Assembly: GCA_020024265.1 (NCBI GenBank)
Contig: JAHHTW010000013.1
Location: 1-55,181 of the forward strand
Direction of reading: 5' to 3'
DNA length: 55,181 bases
Origin: Anaerotignum sp.
Lineage (GTDB): Bacteria > Bacillota > Clostridia > Lachnospirales > Anaerotignaceae
A model generated the notes under the pieces. The model searched no databases. It was not told where the DNA came from and saw only the letters and a list, made by a program, of their open reading frames with translations. Below are positions 1-7,572 of the stretch, piece by piece (the stretch's first letter is position 1; each line of letters starts with the position of its first letter). The position numbers and the translations under genes were made by a program.

Positions 1-112
1 CCTTGACCCGTTCGTAAGACCTTGGGGCGCTGCCCCAATACCCCGCAAGGGACTTCGCCCCTTGACCCGTTCGTAAGACCTTGGGGCGCTGCCCCAATAC
101 CCCGCAAGGGAT
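1..112 (+). repeat. Double-hairpin intergenic repeat, two tandem copies
   Basis: Two tandem units with a 59-bp period; the first begins outside the window and the second is cut short near 111. Each unit has hairpin 1, TTGGGGC-GCT-GCCCCAA (22-38 in the first copy), then hairpin 2, CAAGGG/CCCTTG (46-64). The same element ends the window at 54888-55181. No coding role is seen. Confidence 0.85.
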
Positions 113-222
113 ATGGCTTTTATGGATATAGGCAATTTTGTAGTATAAGAAAATCGGATATTTCCTCTATCCCTTTTGCATATGCCCAAAACCAATGCCA
201 TACACTTCTGGCTTTTTCCAAA

Positions 223-245
223 GCAGTGTTTTGAAAAAACACTGC
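223..245. repeat. Perfect inverted repeat (10-bp stem)
   Basis: GCAGTGTTTT and its exact complement are separated by a 3-base loop. It lies just outside the reverse-orientation repeat block at 250-398. It could be the terminator of an unseen upstream transcript, but no clear T-run follows. Confidence 0.6.
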
Positions 246-249
246 GTCT

Positions 250-398
250 AAAAGTTTTGCTCAAGCTTTTTCAAAAGCTTGCAGGGTTTGGGACAGCGTC
301 CCAAGGTCTTAGGGTTTGGGACAGCGTCCCAAGGTCTTGGGGTTTGGGACAGCGTCCCAAGGTCTTGGGGTTTAAGACAGCATCCCAAGGTCTTGTTT
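250..398 (-). repeat. Double-hairpin repeat in reverse orientation, hairpin 1 amplified four times
   Basis: This is the same element as at 1-112, read on the minus strand. Hairpin 2 is CAAGCTTTT-TC-AAAAGCTTG (262-281), a perfect 9-bp stem. It is followed by four 27-bp units containing TTGGGAC-AGC-GTCCCAA (first at 288-304). The fourth unit has a degraded arm. The last unit ends in TTG, which forms part of the presumed -35 box of the thiamine operon. Confidence 0.85.
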
Positions 399-421
399 TT
401 TTTGGATATTTGATATATAAT
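393..421 (+). promoter_or_regulatory. Sigma-A promoter of the thiazole operon
   Basis: TTGTTT (393-398), a 17-base spacer and TATAAT (416-421), placed just ahead of the TPP riboswitch. The -35 box starts in the final repeat unit. Confidence 0.65.
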
Positions 422-442
422 AAAAAAACAATCATATAAAAA

Positions 443-529
443 GCGGGGAGCTGATTGTATTGGCTGAGAGGAAGGAATTGCCCTTCGACCCATAACCTGA
501 TTTGGATAATGCCAACGTAGGGAAATCTG
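443..529 (+). promoter_or_regulatory. TPP riboswitch (THI element)
   Basis: The conserved THI-box parts occur in order: GGGGAG, GGCTGAGAGG (462-471), CGACCC (486-491), AACCTGATTTGGATAATGCC (494-513) and ACGTAGGGAA (514-523). By family knowledge this aptamer binds thiamine pyrophosphate and shuts off thiamine genes. It sits directly upstream of the thiS-thiF-thiG-thiH-tenI operon. Confidence 0.96.
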
Positions 530-550
530 GGAAAACAGAAAAAACAAAGC

Positions 551-582
551 GGAGGCGCCAAAGAGGTAGCTTCCCTTTTTTT
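551..582 (+). terminator. Attenuator terminator of the TPP riboswitch
   Basis: GGAGGC (551-556) pairs with GCTTCC (569-574, one G-U pair), followed by seven Ts (576-582), 24 bases before the thiS start. The likely mode is premature termination when TPP is bound. Confidence 0.65.
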
Positions 583-605
583 ATGCCGTAAAGGAGGTGG
601 ATGGT

Positions 606-800
606 ATGGTAAAGATCAATGGCATGCTGTGCGATGTGGCAGGTAAAACCGTTGCAGAGTATATTGCAACAACGCAGTATGACCTCAAACGCATTGCAGT
701 GGAAAAAAACGGAAATATTGTGCCAAAGGCGCAGTATGCCCAAACGGTATTGCAAGACGATGATGTTTTGGAGGTCGTTGGTTTTGTGGGAGGTGGTTGA
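606..800 (+). CDS. thiS: Sulfur carrier protein ThiS
   Basis: A 64-residue ubiquitin-fold protein ending in Gly-Gly (VGFVGGG). The C-terminal glycine is adenylated by ThiF, thiocarboxylated, and gives sulfur to ThiG for thiazole formation in the cytoplasm. A GTG at 597 is in frame, but the AAGGAGG at 591-597 overlaps it and is well spaced for ATG at 606, so 606 is chosen. It is the first gene after the TPP riboswitch and its stop runs into the thiF start region. Length and C-terminus fit the family. Confidence 0.93.
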   Translation: MVKINGMLCDVAGKTVAEYIATTQYDLKRIAVEKNGNIVPKAQYAQTVLQDDDVLEVVGFVGGG

Positions 801-801
801 T

Positions 802-1443
802 TTGGGTTGTATTCCCGCAAAGGAAGAAATACAACAGGCACTGGAGATGCGCCATGGCAAACAGCTGCAAAAGAAATTCTCAAATGCCACTGTTGCAATT
901 TGTGGCTTGGGCGGCTTGGGCTCGCATATCGCATTTGCACTTGCAAGAGCCGGTATCGGTACACTGATTTTGATTGACTTTGACAAAGTCGATATTACCA
1001 ACTTGCATAGACAGCAGTATAAAGCAAGTCAAATTGGGATGCCCAAAACAGAAGCCCTGACAGCAAACCTCAAAGAGATTGCACCTTATATTACCATCCG
1101 TACCCATACGGTGCGTGTGACAGAGGAAAACTTCGCAACATTGCTCGCAGATGCAGACATCATTTGTGAGGCATTTGACGGCGCAGAAGAAAAAGCCATG
1201 CTCGTCAATGGTGTATTGGAAAAACTGAATACGAAATATCTGATTGCCGCTTCCGGCATGGCAGGGCTGGGCTCTGCAAATCAAATCAAAACAAGAAGGA
1301 TTATGAAACGATTTTATGTGTGTGGAGATGGCGTCAGTGATGTGGCAGATACCATAGGGCTTGTCGCACCACGTGTGATGCTGTGTGCAGCACATCAAGC
1401 ACAAATGGTCCTTCGTGTTTTGGCAGAAAATGAAGAACCTTAG
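802..1443 (+). CDS. thiF: ThiF-family adenylyltransferase (short form)
   Basis: A 213-residue E1-like enzyme predicted to adenylate the ThiS C-terminus. The nucleotide-binding motif GLGGLG lies near residues 35-40, followed by an acidic IDFD segment. The length and N-terminal extension match the short thiamine-type ThiF group (thiF family 2) rather than full-length ThiF/MoeB. No CxxC zinc pairs are obvious. The start is not an ATG: TTG at 802 has a GGGAGG (788-793) at good distance, and GTG at 793 is the alternative. It is tightly coupled to thiS and precedes thiG. Confidence 0.88.
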   Translation: MGCIPAKEEIQQALEMRHGKQLQKKFSNATVAICGLGGLGSHIAFALARAGIGTLILIDFDKVDITNLHRQQYKASQIGMPKTEALTANLKEIAPYITIRTHTVRVTEENFATLLADADIICEAFDGAEEKAMLVNGVLEKLNTKYLIAASGMAGLGSANQIKTRRIMKRFYVCGDGVSDVADTIGLVAPRVMLCAAHQAQMVLRVLAENEEP

Positions 1444-1478
1444 AAACATGTGCAAAACAGAGAAAGAAGGAATTGTAT

Positions 1479-2252
1479 ATGCAAAAAGAAGATAAGCTCA
1501 TCATTGGCGGACATGAATTTCATTCCAGATTTATACTCGGCTCCGGTAAGTATTCTTTGAAGCTCATAGAAGCAGCGGTGCAGGATGCAGGTGCAGAAAT
1601 CATTACACTGGCAGTACGCCGTGCCAATACAAAGGAACATGAGAGTATTCTGGACTATATCCCCCAAGGTGTGACGTTGCTGCCCAATACCTCAGGCGCA
1701 AGAAATGCGGAGGAAGCTGTGCGTATTGCAAGACTTGCAAGGGAGCTTGGGTGTGGTGATTTTGTGAAAATCGAAATCATGAAGGACTCCAAGTACCTCC
1801 TGCCGGATAACTACGAAACAGCAAAGGCAACAGAGATTCTGGCAAAGGAAGGCTTTGTGGTAATGCCCTATATGTATCCGGATTTGTATGCCGCACGTGA
1901 TTTGGTCAATGCAGGCGCTGCAAGTATTATGCCTTTGGCTTCTCCCATCGGTTCCAATAAGGGGCTTGCAACAAGGGAATTTATACAAATCCTGATTGAT
2001 GAAATAGATTTGCCCATCATCGTGGATGCGGGTATTGGCAGACCTTCTCAGGCTTGTGAAGCGATGGAAATGGGTGCAGCGGCAATCATGGCAAATACTG
2101 CTTTGGCAACCGCAGGCGACCTGCCCCTGATGGCAGCGGCATTTCGTCAGGCAATCGAAGCAGGCAGAAAAGCATATCTTTCCGGCTTGGGTAGAGTGCT
2201 TTCCAGAGGCGCAAGCGCATCCGATCCTTTGACCGGTTTTTTACATGATTGA
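1479..2252 (+). CDS. thiG: Thiazole synthase ThiG
   Basis: A 257-residue TIM-barrel protein that condenses 1-deoxy-D-xylulose 5-phosphate, dehydroglycine and ThiS-bound sulfur into the thiazole phosphate tautomer. Recognised by FILGSGKY at the N-terminus, the VKIEIMKD segment carrying the Schiff-base lysine, PIGSNKG, and the phosphate loops VDAGIG and NTALA. A TTG at 1473 is in frame, but ATG 1479 fits the AAGGA at 1466-1470 better. Third gene of the TPP-controlled operon. Confidence 0.95.
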   Translation: MQKEDKLIIGGHEFHSRFILGSGKYSLKLIEAAVQDAGAEIITLAVRRANTKEHESILDYIPQGVTLLPNTSGARNAEEAVRIARLARELGCGDFVKIEIMKDSKYLLPDNYETAKATEILAKEGFVVMPYMYPDLYAARDLVNAGAASIMPLASPIGSNKGLATREFIQILIDEIDLPIIVDAGIGRPSQACEAMEMGAAAIMANTALATAGDLPLMAAAFRQAIEAGRKAYLSGLGRVLSRGASASDPLTGFLHD

Positions 2253-2268
2253 GCAGGAGGGATAGCAT

Positions 2269-3522
2269 ATGGAAAATCAATTTTTTGTAGACTCTGCGTA
2301 TCTTTCCGCAGAAGCATTGGCAAAAAAACACGCATTGGAAACAGATCCGTCTTCTCGCAAAAGCCATATGGAATATCTTCCGGGCATGGAGCAGATAGAG
2401 TCCGATGTCTGTGCAAAGGTGATGGCTGAGATGCATGCGTATGACGACAGTCAGTATACTGCAAAAGATGTACGTGCAGCATTAGACCATGAAGTATGTT
2501 CTTTGGAGGATTTTAAGGCGCTGCTTTCTCCGGCAGCAGAGCCGTTTTTGGAAGAAATGGCACAGAAAGCAAGTGTGGAAACCAGTAAGCATTTTGGAAA
2601 TACCGTATATCTGTTTACCCCTTTGTATATTGCCAACTACTGCGAAAACTATTGTGTGTACTGCGGCTTTAACTGCTATAACCATATCAACCGCATGAAG
2701 CTGAGTATGGAGCAGATTGCGCATGAAATGCAGGTGATTGCACAGAGTGGTATGGAGGAAATATTGATATTGACGGGCGAGAGCCGTGCGCAGAGTGATG
2801 TGCAGTATATCGGGGAAGCATGTAAATTGGCAAGACAATATTTTAAGCTGGTAGGTCTGGAAATTTATCCGGTGAACACAGATGAATACCGCTATCTGCA
2901 TGAGTGTGGGGCGGATTATGTCACCGTATTTCAGGAAACATATGATGCAGAGAAATACGAAACACTGCATTTGATGGGACATAAGCGTGTTTGGCCATAT
3001 CGCTTTGATGCACAGGAGCGTGCGCTCAGAGGCGGTATGCGTGGGGTTGCATTTTCTGCTCTTTTGGGGCTTTCCAACTTCCGTAAGGATGCGCTGGCAA
3101 GTGCATTGCATGTATATTATTTGCAAAGAAAATACCCGCATGCAGAAATGTCATTGTCCTGTCCAAGACTGCGTCCGATCATAAACAATGACAAAATCAA
3201 TCCCTTGGATGTAGGCGAAAAGCAGCTTTGTCAGATTTTGTGTGCATATCGTTTGTTCCTGCCGTTTGTAGGGATTACGGTGTCCTCCAGAGAAAGTGCG
3301 GAATTTCGTAATGGGATTGTAAAAATTGCGGCAACCAAGGTTTCTGCTGGTGTTTCCACCGGCATTGGTGACCACGAAAGTAAATATACCGGTAAGGAGG
3401 CAGACGGTACCGAAGGCGATGAACAATTTGAAATCGACGACAGCCGTACATTCCAAAAAATGTATGAGGATATGGAGGAGCGTGGATTGCAGCCGGTACT
3501 GAATGATTATTTGTATGTATGA
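2269..3522 (+). CDS. thiH: 2-iminoacetate synthase ThiH (radical SAM)
   Basis: A 417-residue radical SAM enzyme that cleaves tyrosine to p-cresol and dehydroglycine for ThiG, the anaerobic route expected in a clostridium. The cluster motif CxxxCxxC is at Cys125, Cys129 and Cys132 (CENYCVYC). The length is normal for ThiH. AGGAGG is well placed before ATG 2269. Presence of thiH and absence of thiO here fits an anaerobe. Its 3' end overlaps the start of the next gene by 8-20 bases, suggesting translational coupling. Confidence 0.95.
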   Translation: MENQFFVDSAYLSAEALAKKHALETDPSSRKSHMEYLPGMEQIESDVCAKVMAEMHAYDDSQYTAKDVRAALDHEVCSLEDFKALLSPAAEPFLEEMAQKASVETSKHFGNTVYLFTPLYIANYCENYCVYCGFNCYNHINRMKLSMEQIAHEMQVIAQSGMEEILILTGESRAQSDVQYIGEACKLARQYFKLVGLEIYPVNTDEYRYLHECGADYVTVFQETYDAEKYETLHLMGHKRVWPYRFDAQERALRGGMRGVAFSALLGLSNFRKDALASALHVYYLQRKYPHAEMSLSCPRLRPIINNDKINPLDVGEKQLCQILCAYRLFLPFVGITVSSRESAEFRNGIVKIAATKVSAGVSTGIGDHESKYTGKEADGTEGDEQFEIDDSRTFQKMYEDMEERGLQPVLNDYLYV

Positions 3523-4111
3523 TGTGATTTGTATTACCAACCGCAGTCTTTGCAAATATGATTTTTTGACAAGACTGACAGAGATTGCAAAATGTGCGCC
3601 AAAGGCAATCATTTTGCGGGAAAAGGATTTATCCAAAGAAGCATATCACGCACTTGCCGCAGAGGCGTTGAAAATCTGTCGGGCATATGATGTGCCTTGT
3701 ATCCTGCACAGCTTTGTGGATGTGGCAATTGCATTGCAGGCAAAGGCAATCCATGTACCGATTGGGGTGTTGCGCAGTATGACAGAGGAAGAAAAGAAAT
3801 ACTTTTCCGTATTGGGTGTATCCTGTCATTCCGTAGAAGAAGCAAAGCAGGCACAGGAGCTGGGATGTACCTATATCACAGCCGGACATATCTTTGCAAC
3901 GGATTGTAAAAAAGGTGTGCCGCCACGTGGCTTGGCATTTTTGGAGCAGGTATGCAGCAGTGTTTCCATTGCCGTATATGCCATTGGTGGAATTGATTCG
4001 GAAAATATCCATATGGTTTGTCAGGCAGGCGCAAAGGGCGGCTGTGTGATGAGCGGATGGATGCAATGCACGGATGTACCGGCATTTGCAAAAGGATTTG
4101 CAACAGAATAA
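3515..4111 (+). CDS. tenI: Thiazole tautomerase TenI-like (ThiE superfamily)
   Basis: A 198-residue TIM-barrel protein of the ThiE/TenI superfamily. It carries ITNR and LREKD near the N-terminus, then GHIFATDCKKG and an AIGG phosphate loop. The GHIF-TDCKKG segment resembles Bacillus TenI, where the His acts in thiazole aromatisation; ThiE normally has GPIFPT-type sequence and a VHLGQ motif, here replaced by IHVPIG. I therefore prefer tautomerase over thiamine phosphate synthase, though automatic annotation will likely say ThiE. ATG 3515 is chosen; ATG 3503 is also in frame. Last gene of the thiazole operon. Confidence 0.72.
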   Translation: MYDVICITNRSLCKYDFLTRLTEIAKCAPKAIILREKDLSKEAYHALAAEALKICRAYDVPCILHSFVDVAIALQAKAIHVPIGVLRSMTEEEKKYFSVLGVSCHSVEEAKQAQELGCTYITAGHIFATDCKKGVPPRGLAFLEQVCSSVSIAVYAIGGIDSENIHMVCQAGAKGGCVMSGWMQCTDVPAFAKGFATE

Positions 4112-4332
4112 GTCAATCAAGAAAAATCTCTGATATGCCTATGGCATATCCGCATATTGCGGATGGACAGAGGGGGAGCGCCCTAGGTCTTGCAGAGTCA
4201 CAGCGATGGGAAGCCGTGTTCCGGCGTGAGAGGAAGCCATGAAGTTTCGACCGATTTTTTCAAAAGCCCGTAGGGGCAATGTATGTATTTTGGGAGAACG
4301 CTGTGTTTTTGGGAGTGTTCTCCTTTTTTTTT
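4112..4332 (+). ncRNA. Candidate structured RNA or structured 3' UTR after tenI
   Basis: This non-coding stretch folds well by eye. CTCTG and CAGAG enclose two adjacent perfect hairpins (ATATGCC/GGCATAT and CCGCA/TGCGG, about 4127-4170), followed by a GC-rich segment. It ends in a strong terminator at 4291-4332. CACAGCG near 4198 is exactly complementary to CGCTGTG in the terminator loop. No plus-strand gene follows, since uraA lies on the other strand. I could not match it to a named riboswitch, 6S or SRP RNA. Confidence 0.35.
4291..4332 (+). terminator. Rho-independent terminator
   Basis: GGAGAAC and GTTCTCC form the stem around a GCTGTG-containing loop, followed by nine Ts. It ends the thiamine operon transcript or the candidate RNA at 4112-4332. 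Confidence 0.85.
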
Positions 4333-4556
4333 ATTGGTCTAAAGAAAAAAGCAAGAAGGTGTTTTTCTGGTTTTTTTGTTTGGAACAACAAAAAAGATAT
4401 TTGGGTACTGTCCGAAAGTACACAAGCCTTTGCAAAAAAAATGTCCTGTTGTGCGCCGCTCTGTATTACAAACACAGCATGCTTGTTTGTGTTGGCATAT
4501 CGGATCTGGCAGAGATGGTATCCGTGCGTATATAACATTCCGTTATGTTCGCAAGA
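4333..4556. other. Intergenic, no gene seen
   Basis: Between the terminator of the tenI side and the terminator of uraA. Short open frames here lack ribosome binding sites and family resemblance. Nothing else was recognised. Confidence 0.5.
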
Positions 4557-4602
4557 GAAAGCAAAACCACCGGAATGGAATGAAACCGGTGGTTTTGCTT
4601 TC
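4557..4602 (-). terminator. Terminator of uraA
   Basis: A long perfect stem GAAAGCAAAACCACCGG/CCGGTGGTTTTGCTTTC lies just downstream of the uraA stop on the minus strand. The U-rich tail is weak, so part of the stem may serve as tail. Confidence 0.75.
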
Positions 4603-4612
4603 TGATGTATGC

Positions 4613-5902
4613 TTATGCATTTGTGTTTGGTTCATCCTTCAAAACTGCATCTTCGCTTTCCGGAAGAATGGCAGCAAGTACAATACCGGAAACGGCAGCC
4701 AATGCAAGACCGGAAATGTTTATTGTGCCATAGACTGGGATTTGGTCGCAGCCAATCCCCAATACAAAAATCAAAGCTGCAATCATCAAATTACGGCTAT
4801 TGCCGAAATTCAATCTGGAATTGATTAAAATTCTTGCGCCCACGGAGGAAATCATACCATAGAGCACAATTCCGATGGCTCCTGTAACCGGTGTGGGAAT
4901 ACTGGTAATGATACCGCCGATTTTCCCGATCAATCCAAGTACAATCGCAAAGCAGGCTGCAATACGGATGATGGAGGGATCATAGTTTTTGGTAACGGCA
5001 AGCACCCCTGTGTTTTCACCATATGTGGTGTTTGCAGGCCCGCCAAGCAGACCGGATAAAGCAGTTGCCAGACCATCCCCGAGCATGGTTCTGTGGATAC
5101 CGGGATCAATCATGAAATTTTTTCCGACAACGGCGCTGTTTGTTGTAATATCGCCTACATGTTCAATCATGGTTACAAGCGCAATGGGTGCAATCGCCAA
5201 GATGGCATCTGCACGGAAGGTGGGCGGGCAGAGCAGCTGATCCAAAATATTCTGATCCAGCAATGAAATCCAATACGCTTCTCTCATAGAAGTCATATCA
5301 ATAAAGCCCATGGGGATACAGATGATATATCCCGCAATGATGGCAAAGAGTATGGGCATCAGATTATAAATCCCTTTTGTAAATATCGAAATATAAATCA
5401 CAACCGCAAGTACCACAATGGTAACAAGCAATGCCTTCAGGCTGAAAGCGCCGTTCCAATAAAAGGCGGAATTGACGGCAGAGCTGCTCAAACGCAGACC
5501 GATGACAACGATGATCGGCCCTGTGACAATGGGCGGCAATAATTTATTGACTTTTTCATAGCCAACATATTTGATCATCAATGAGAATAGGGCATAAATC
5601 AAGCCGGCAATGATGAGTGCGCCTTTTACTGCCGCAAGCTTTGAGAGGAAATCGGGATCACCCATGCGGGAATCTCCGATAATGGCAGCAATCCCGCCGA
5701 TAAATGCAAAGCTGGAGCCCAGAAAAACAGGGACTTTGCGTTTTGTAATCAAATGGAAAAGCAGTGTGCCCAACCCTGCACAAAGCAGCGTGATGGATGT
5801 ATTGAGTCCGGTGAGCGCCGGAACCAAAACAGTGGCACCAAACATGGCAAGTACATGTTGCATTCCAAGAATCAGTTTTTGTATAAAAGGTCTTTCTTTC
5901 AT
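4613..5902 (-). CDS. uraA: Uracil permease (NCS2 family)
   Basis: A 429-residue polytopic membrane protein of the nucleobase:cation symporter-2 family, predicted to import uracil with protons. Family marks are PVFLGSSFAF near the N-terminus, and MIEHVGD and TTYGENTGV in the substrate-binding half. ATG 5902 is chosen over ATG 5905 because AAAGGAG (5909-5915) is then 6 bases away. It is monocistronic, with its own promoter and terminator. No PyrR-type leader was recognised. Confidence 0.92.
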   Translation of the reverse strand: MKERPFIQKLILGMQHVLAMFGATVLVPALTGLNTSITLLCAGLGTLLFHLITKRKVPVFLGSSFAFIGGIAAIIGDSRMGDPDFLSKLAAVKGALIIAGLIYALFSLMIKYVGYEKVNKLLPPIVTGPIIVVIGLRLSSSAVNSAFYWNGAFSLKALLVTIVVLAVVIYISIFTKGIYNLMPILFAIIAGYIICIPMGFIDMTSMREAYWISLLDQNILDQLLCPPTFRADAILAIAPIALVTMIEHVGDITTNSAVVGKNFMIDPGIHRTMLGDGLATALSGLLGGPANTTYGENTGVLAVTKNYDPSIIRIAACFAIVLGLIGKIGGIITSIPTPVTGAIGIVLYGMISSVGARILINSRLNFGNSRNLMIAALIFVLGIGCDQIPVYGTINISGLALAAVSGIVLAAILPESEDAVLKDEPNTNA

Positions 5903-5974
5903 CATATTCTCCTTTGCTCCATTCTGACGGGTACATGGCAAAAGGCATGGTTGTCATATGCAGTTGCCAAAAGT

Positions 5975-6003
5975 ATTATAGGCAATCCGGCATCATTACG
6001 CAA
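5975..6003 (-). promoter_or_regulatory. Probable promoter of uraA
   Basis: On the minus strand TTGCGT, a 17-base spacer and TATAAT, about 75 bases before the uraA start. The leader contains a short inverted repeat (GGCAA/TTGCC) but matches no riboswitch I know. Confidence 0.6.
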
Positions 6004-6204
6004 GAAATTTTTTTTGGAATATTTTGGATAGACCATGGATTTTCGTATATGTCAAAATCGCAGAAGATGCGAAAAAATGGGGCATTTGGCGTATGAGCGC
6101 AGGGAAGAAGGAAAGGCTTTGCACAGGCAAAAGATACGAAAAAAAATACATCTGTTTACACATTGCCGGCAGCCTTGGACACGCTTGGAAAGAATGTCTG
6201 TAAG

Positions 6205-6234
6205 GGAATAACCGATGCTTTTCTATCATATATA
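6205..6234 (+). promoter_or_regulatory. Possible sigma-E-type promoter of spoIIID
   Basis: GGAATAA followed after about 15 bases by CATATATA resembles the mother-cell sigma-E promoter pattern. In Bacillus spoIIID is sigma-E dependent. The match is loose. Confidence 0.35.
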
Positions 6235-6264
6235 TAATCAAAGCAAAATTTGGAGTGTTATGAT

Positions 6265-6519
6265 ATGAAAATGTATATCGAGGAAAGAGCCATTGAAGTG
6301 GCAAATTTTATTGTAAATTCCAAAGCAACGGTAAGAGAAGCGGCAAAAAAATTTGGTATCAGCAAAAGCACGGTACATAAGGACTTGACGGAACGTTTGG
6401 CACAAATCAATCCAGAGTTGGCAGCGCAGGCACGTGTGGTGCTGGATATCAACAAGCAAGAACGTCATATCCGTGGCGGAATGGCAACCAAAGAGAAATA
6501 TTTGCACCGCATGCAATGA
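6265..6519 (+). CDS. spoIIID: Sporulation transcriptional regulator SpoIIID
   Basis: An 84-residue DNA-binding protein with a helix-turn-helix of about residues 25-46 (VREAAKKFGISKSTVHKDL) and a basic C-terminal tail. By family knowledge it adjusts sigma-E gene expression in the mother cell. TTG at 6250 is in frame but lies in the ribosome binding site TTGGAG; ATG 6265 gives correct spacing and the usual N-terminus MKxYIEERA. It stands alone rather than next to spoIIQ as in some clostridia. Confidence 0.95.
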   Translation: MKMYIEERAIEVANFIVNSKATVREAAKKFGISKSTVHKDLTERLAQINPELAAQARVVLDINKQERHIRGGMATKEKYLHRMQ

Positions 6520-6526
6520 CAAATAG

Positions 6527-6557
6527 ATGCTCCTGCATACTGTGGGGGCATTTTTTT
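6527..6557 (+). terminator. Weak terminator after spoIIID
   Basis: ATGCTCC pairs imperfectly with GGGGGCAT, followed by seven Ts. Confidence 0.5.
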
Positions 6558-6652
6558 GTTTGGATATTTTCACACAATAGGGGTCAAATGTGCGGGAGTA
6601 TGGTACAATACTGGACAGGAGCAAAATCAATACAGTAAGGAGCAAGCGTACA

Positions 6653-7276
6653 ATGGCAAAAAAAAATAATCGCAATACAAAAAGCCGTATCATACAGGCG
6701 GCATGGAAGCTGTTTTATGAGCAGGGCTATGAGGATACCACCATTGAGGATATTGTAGAGGAGTCTGAAACCTCCAAAGGATCGTTTTATCATTATTTCA
6801 ATGGAAAGGATTCCCTTTTGGGAGCGCTTTCGGAATTGTTTGATGAGAAATATACAGAGCTGAGGGAAACATTGCCGGAGGATATGCATAGTTTTGACCA
6901 GCTGATGTATCTCAATCAAGAGATGTTTCGTATGGTCGAGGACAGCATTTCTCTGGATTTGCTGGCAAGGCTCTATTCCTCACAACTGATTACAACAGGG
7001 GATCGGCATCTGATGGATCATAATCGTGTATACTATAAATTGTTGCGTCAAATCATTGTGCAGGGACAGAAAAAAGGTGAGCTGTGCGATGATGTATCTG
7101 TCAATGAGCTGGTAAAGACATATGCGCTTTGCGAGCGTGCATTGATTTATGATTGGTGCTTATGCCGTGGGGAATATTCCTTGAGCCGATATGCAGCGGA
7201 GATCATGCCTCGTTTTTTGGGTGGATTTCGGAAATCCGTGGATGCAGAGGAAAAAGGAAATCAAAAAAATATATAA
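6653..7276 (+). CDS. TetR/AcrR-family transcriptional regulator
   Basis: A 207-residue protein. The N-terminal DNA-binding domain (about residues 8-55) shows the TetR signature IIQAAWKLFYEQGYEDTTIEDI followed by SKGSFYHYF; the C-terminal ligand-binding domain is unassigned. AAGGAG precedes ATG 6653; upstream in-frame codons are not supported. It lies 296 bases upstream of the putP-type symporter on the same strand. That gap holds two perfect palindromes that are possible operators, so control of the symporter or of itself is plausible but unproven. Confidence 0.85.
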   Translation: MAKKNNRNTKSRIIQAAWKLFYEQGYEDTTIEDIVEESETSKGSFYHYFNGKDSLLGALSELFDEKYTELRETLPEDMHSFDQLMYLNQEMFRMVEDSISLDLLARLYSSQLITTGDRHLMDHNRVYYKLLRQIIVQGQKKGELCDDVSVNELVKTYALCERALIYDWCLCRGEYSLSRYAAEIMPRFLGGFRKSVDAEEKGNQKNI

Positions 7277-7313
7277 GTAATGCAATGGAATATTTCTATG
7301 TTTCGTCTATACT

Positions 7314-7352
7314 AGAAATATCATATTTCTAATATAAAAAATCATTTTTATA
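7314..7352. promoter_or_regulatory. Two perfect palindromes in the TetR-putP gap (candidate operators)
   Basis: AGAAATAT-C-ATATTTCT (7314-7330) and TATAAAAA-N4-TTTTTATA (7333-7352) lie side by side. A direct repeat TTCTATGTTTC(A)GTCTA flanks them at 7294-7309 and 7384-7400. TetR proteins bind such palindromes, but AT-rich palindromes are also common by chance. Confidence 0.4.
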
Positions 7353-7390
7353 AAAAATAGTATAAACTTCATTCTATTATTTATTCTATG

Positions 7391-7419
7391 TTTCAGTCTA
7401 ATCAAAGTTGTGTTATACT
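7391..7419 (+). promoter_or_regulatory. Possible promoter of the putP-type gene
   Basis: TATACT at 7414-7419 with a poor -35 (TTTCAG, 17-base spacer). The 150-base leader that follows holds a GCAGCCA/TGGCTGC hairpin near 7441-7462 and a GAGC-rich segment; no known riboswitch was recognised. Confidence 0.4.
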
Positions 7420-7572
7420 GGGAAAGCACAAAGAAAAGGGCAGCCAATGGGTGGCTGCTGTTTGTGCGAAAACAGGAACTGTATAAAGAGCGATGCCGTG
7501 CGGCTCTGTAGCGTCACAGAGCTGGACAGTATGGCTTTTACAGAAAAGCACAATAAGGAAGGATTGGAAAAA

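Noticed and set aside
280..395. Short regular tandem repeats that could be taken for a CRISPR array
   Set aside because: The 27-bp units are nearly identical throughout, with no unique spacers and no cas genes nearby. They are copies of hairpin 1 of the intergenic repeat.
3515..4111. Thiamine phosphate synthase ThiE as product
   Set aside because: Kept as alternative only; the GHIF-TDCKKG segment and absence of VHLGQ favour TenI.
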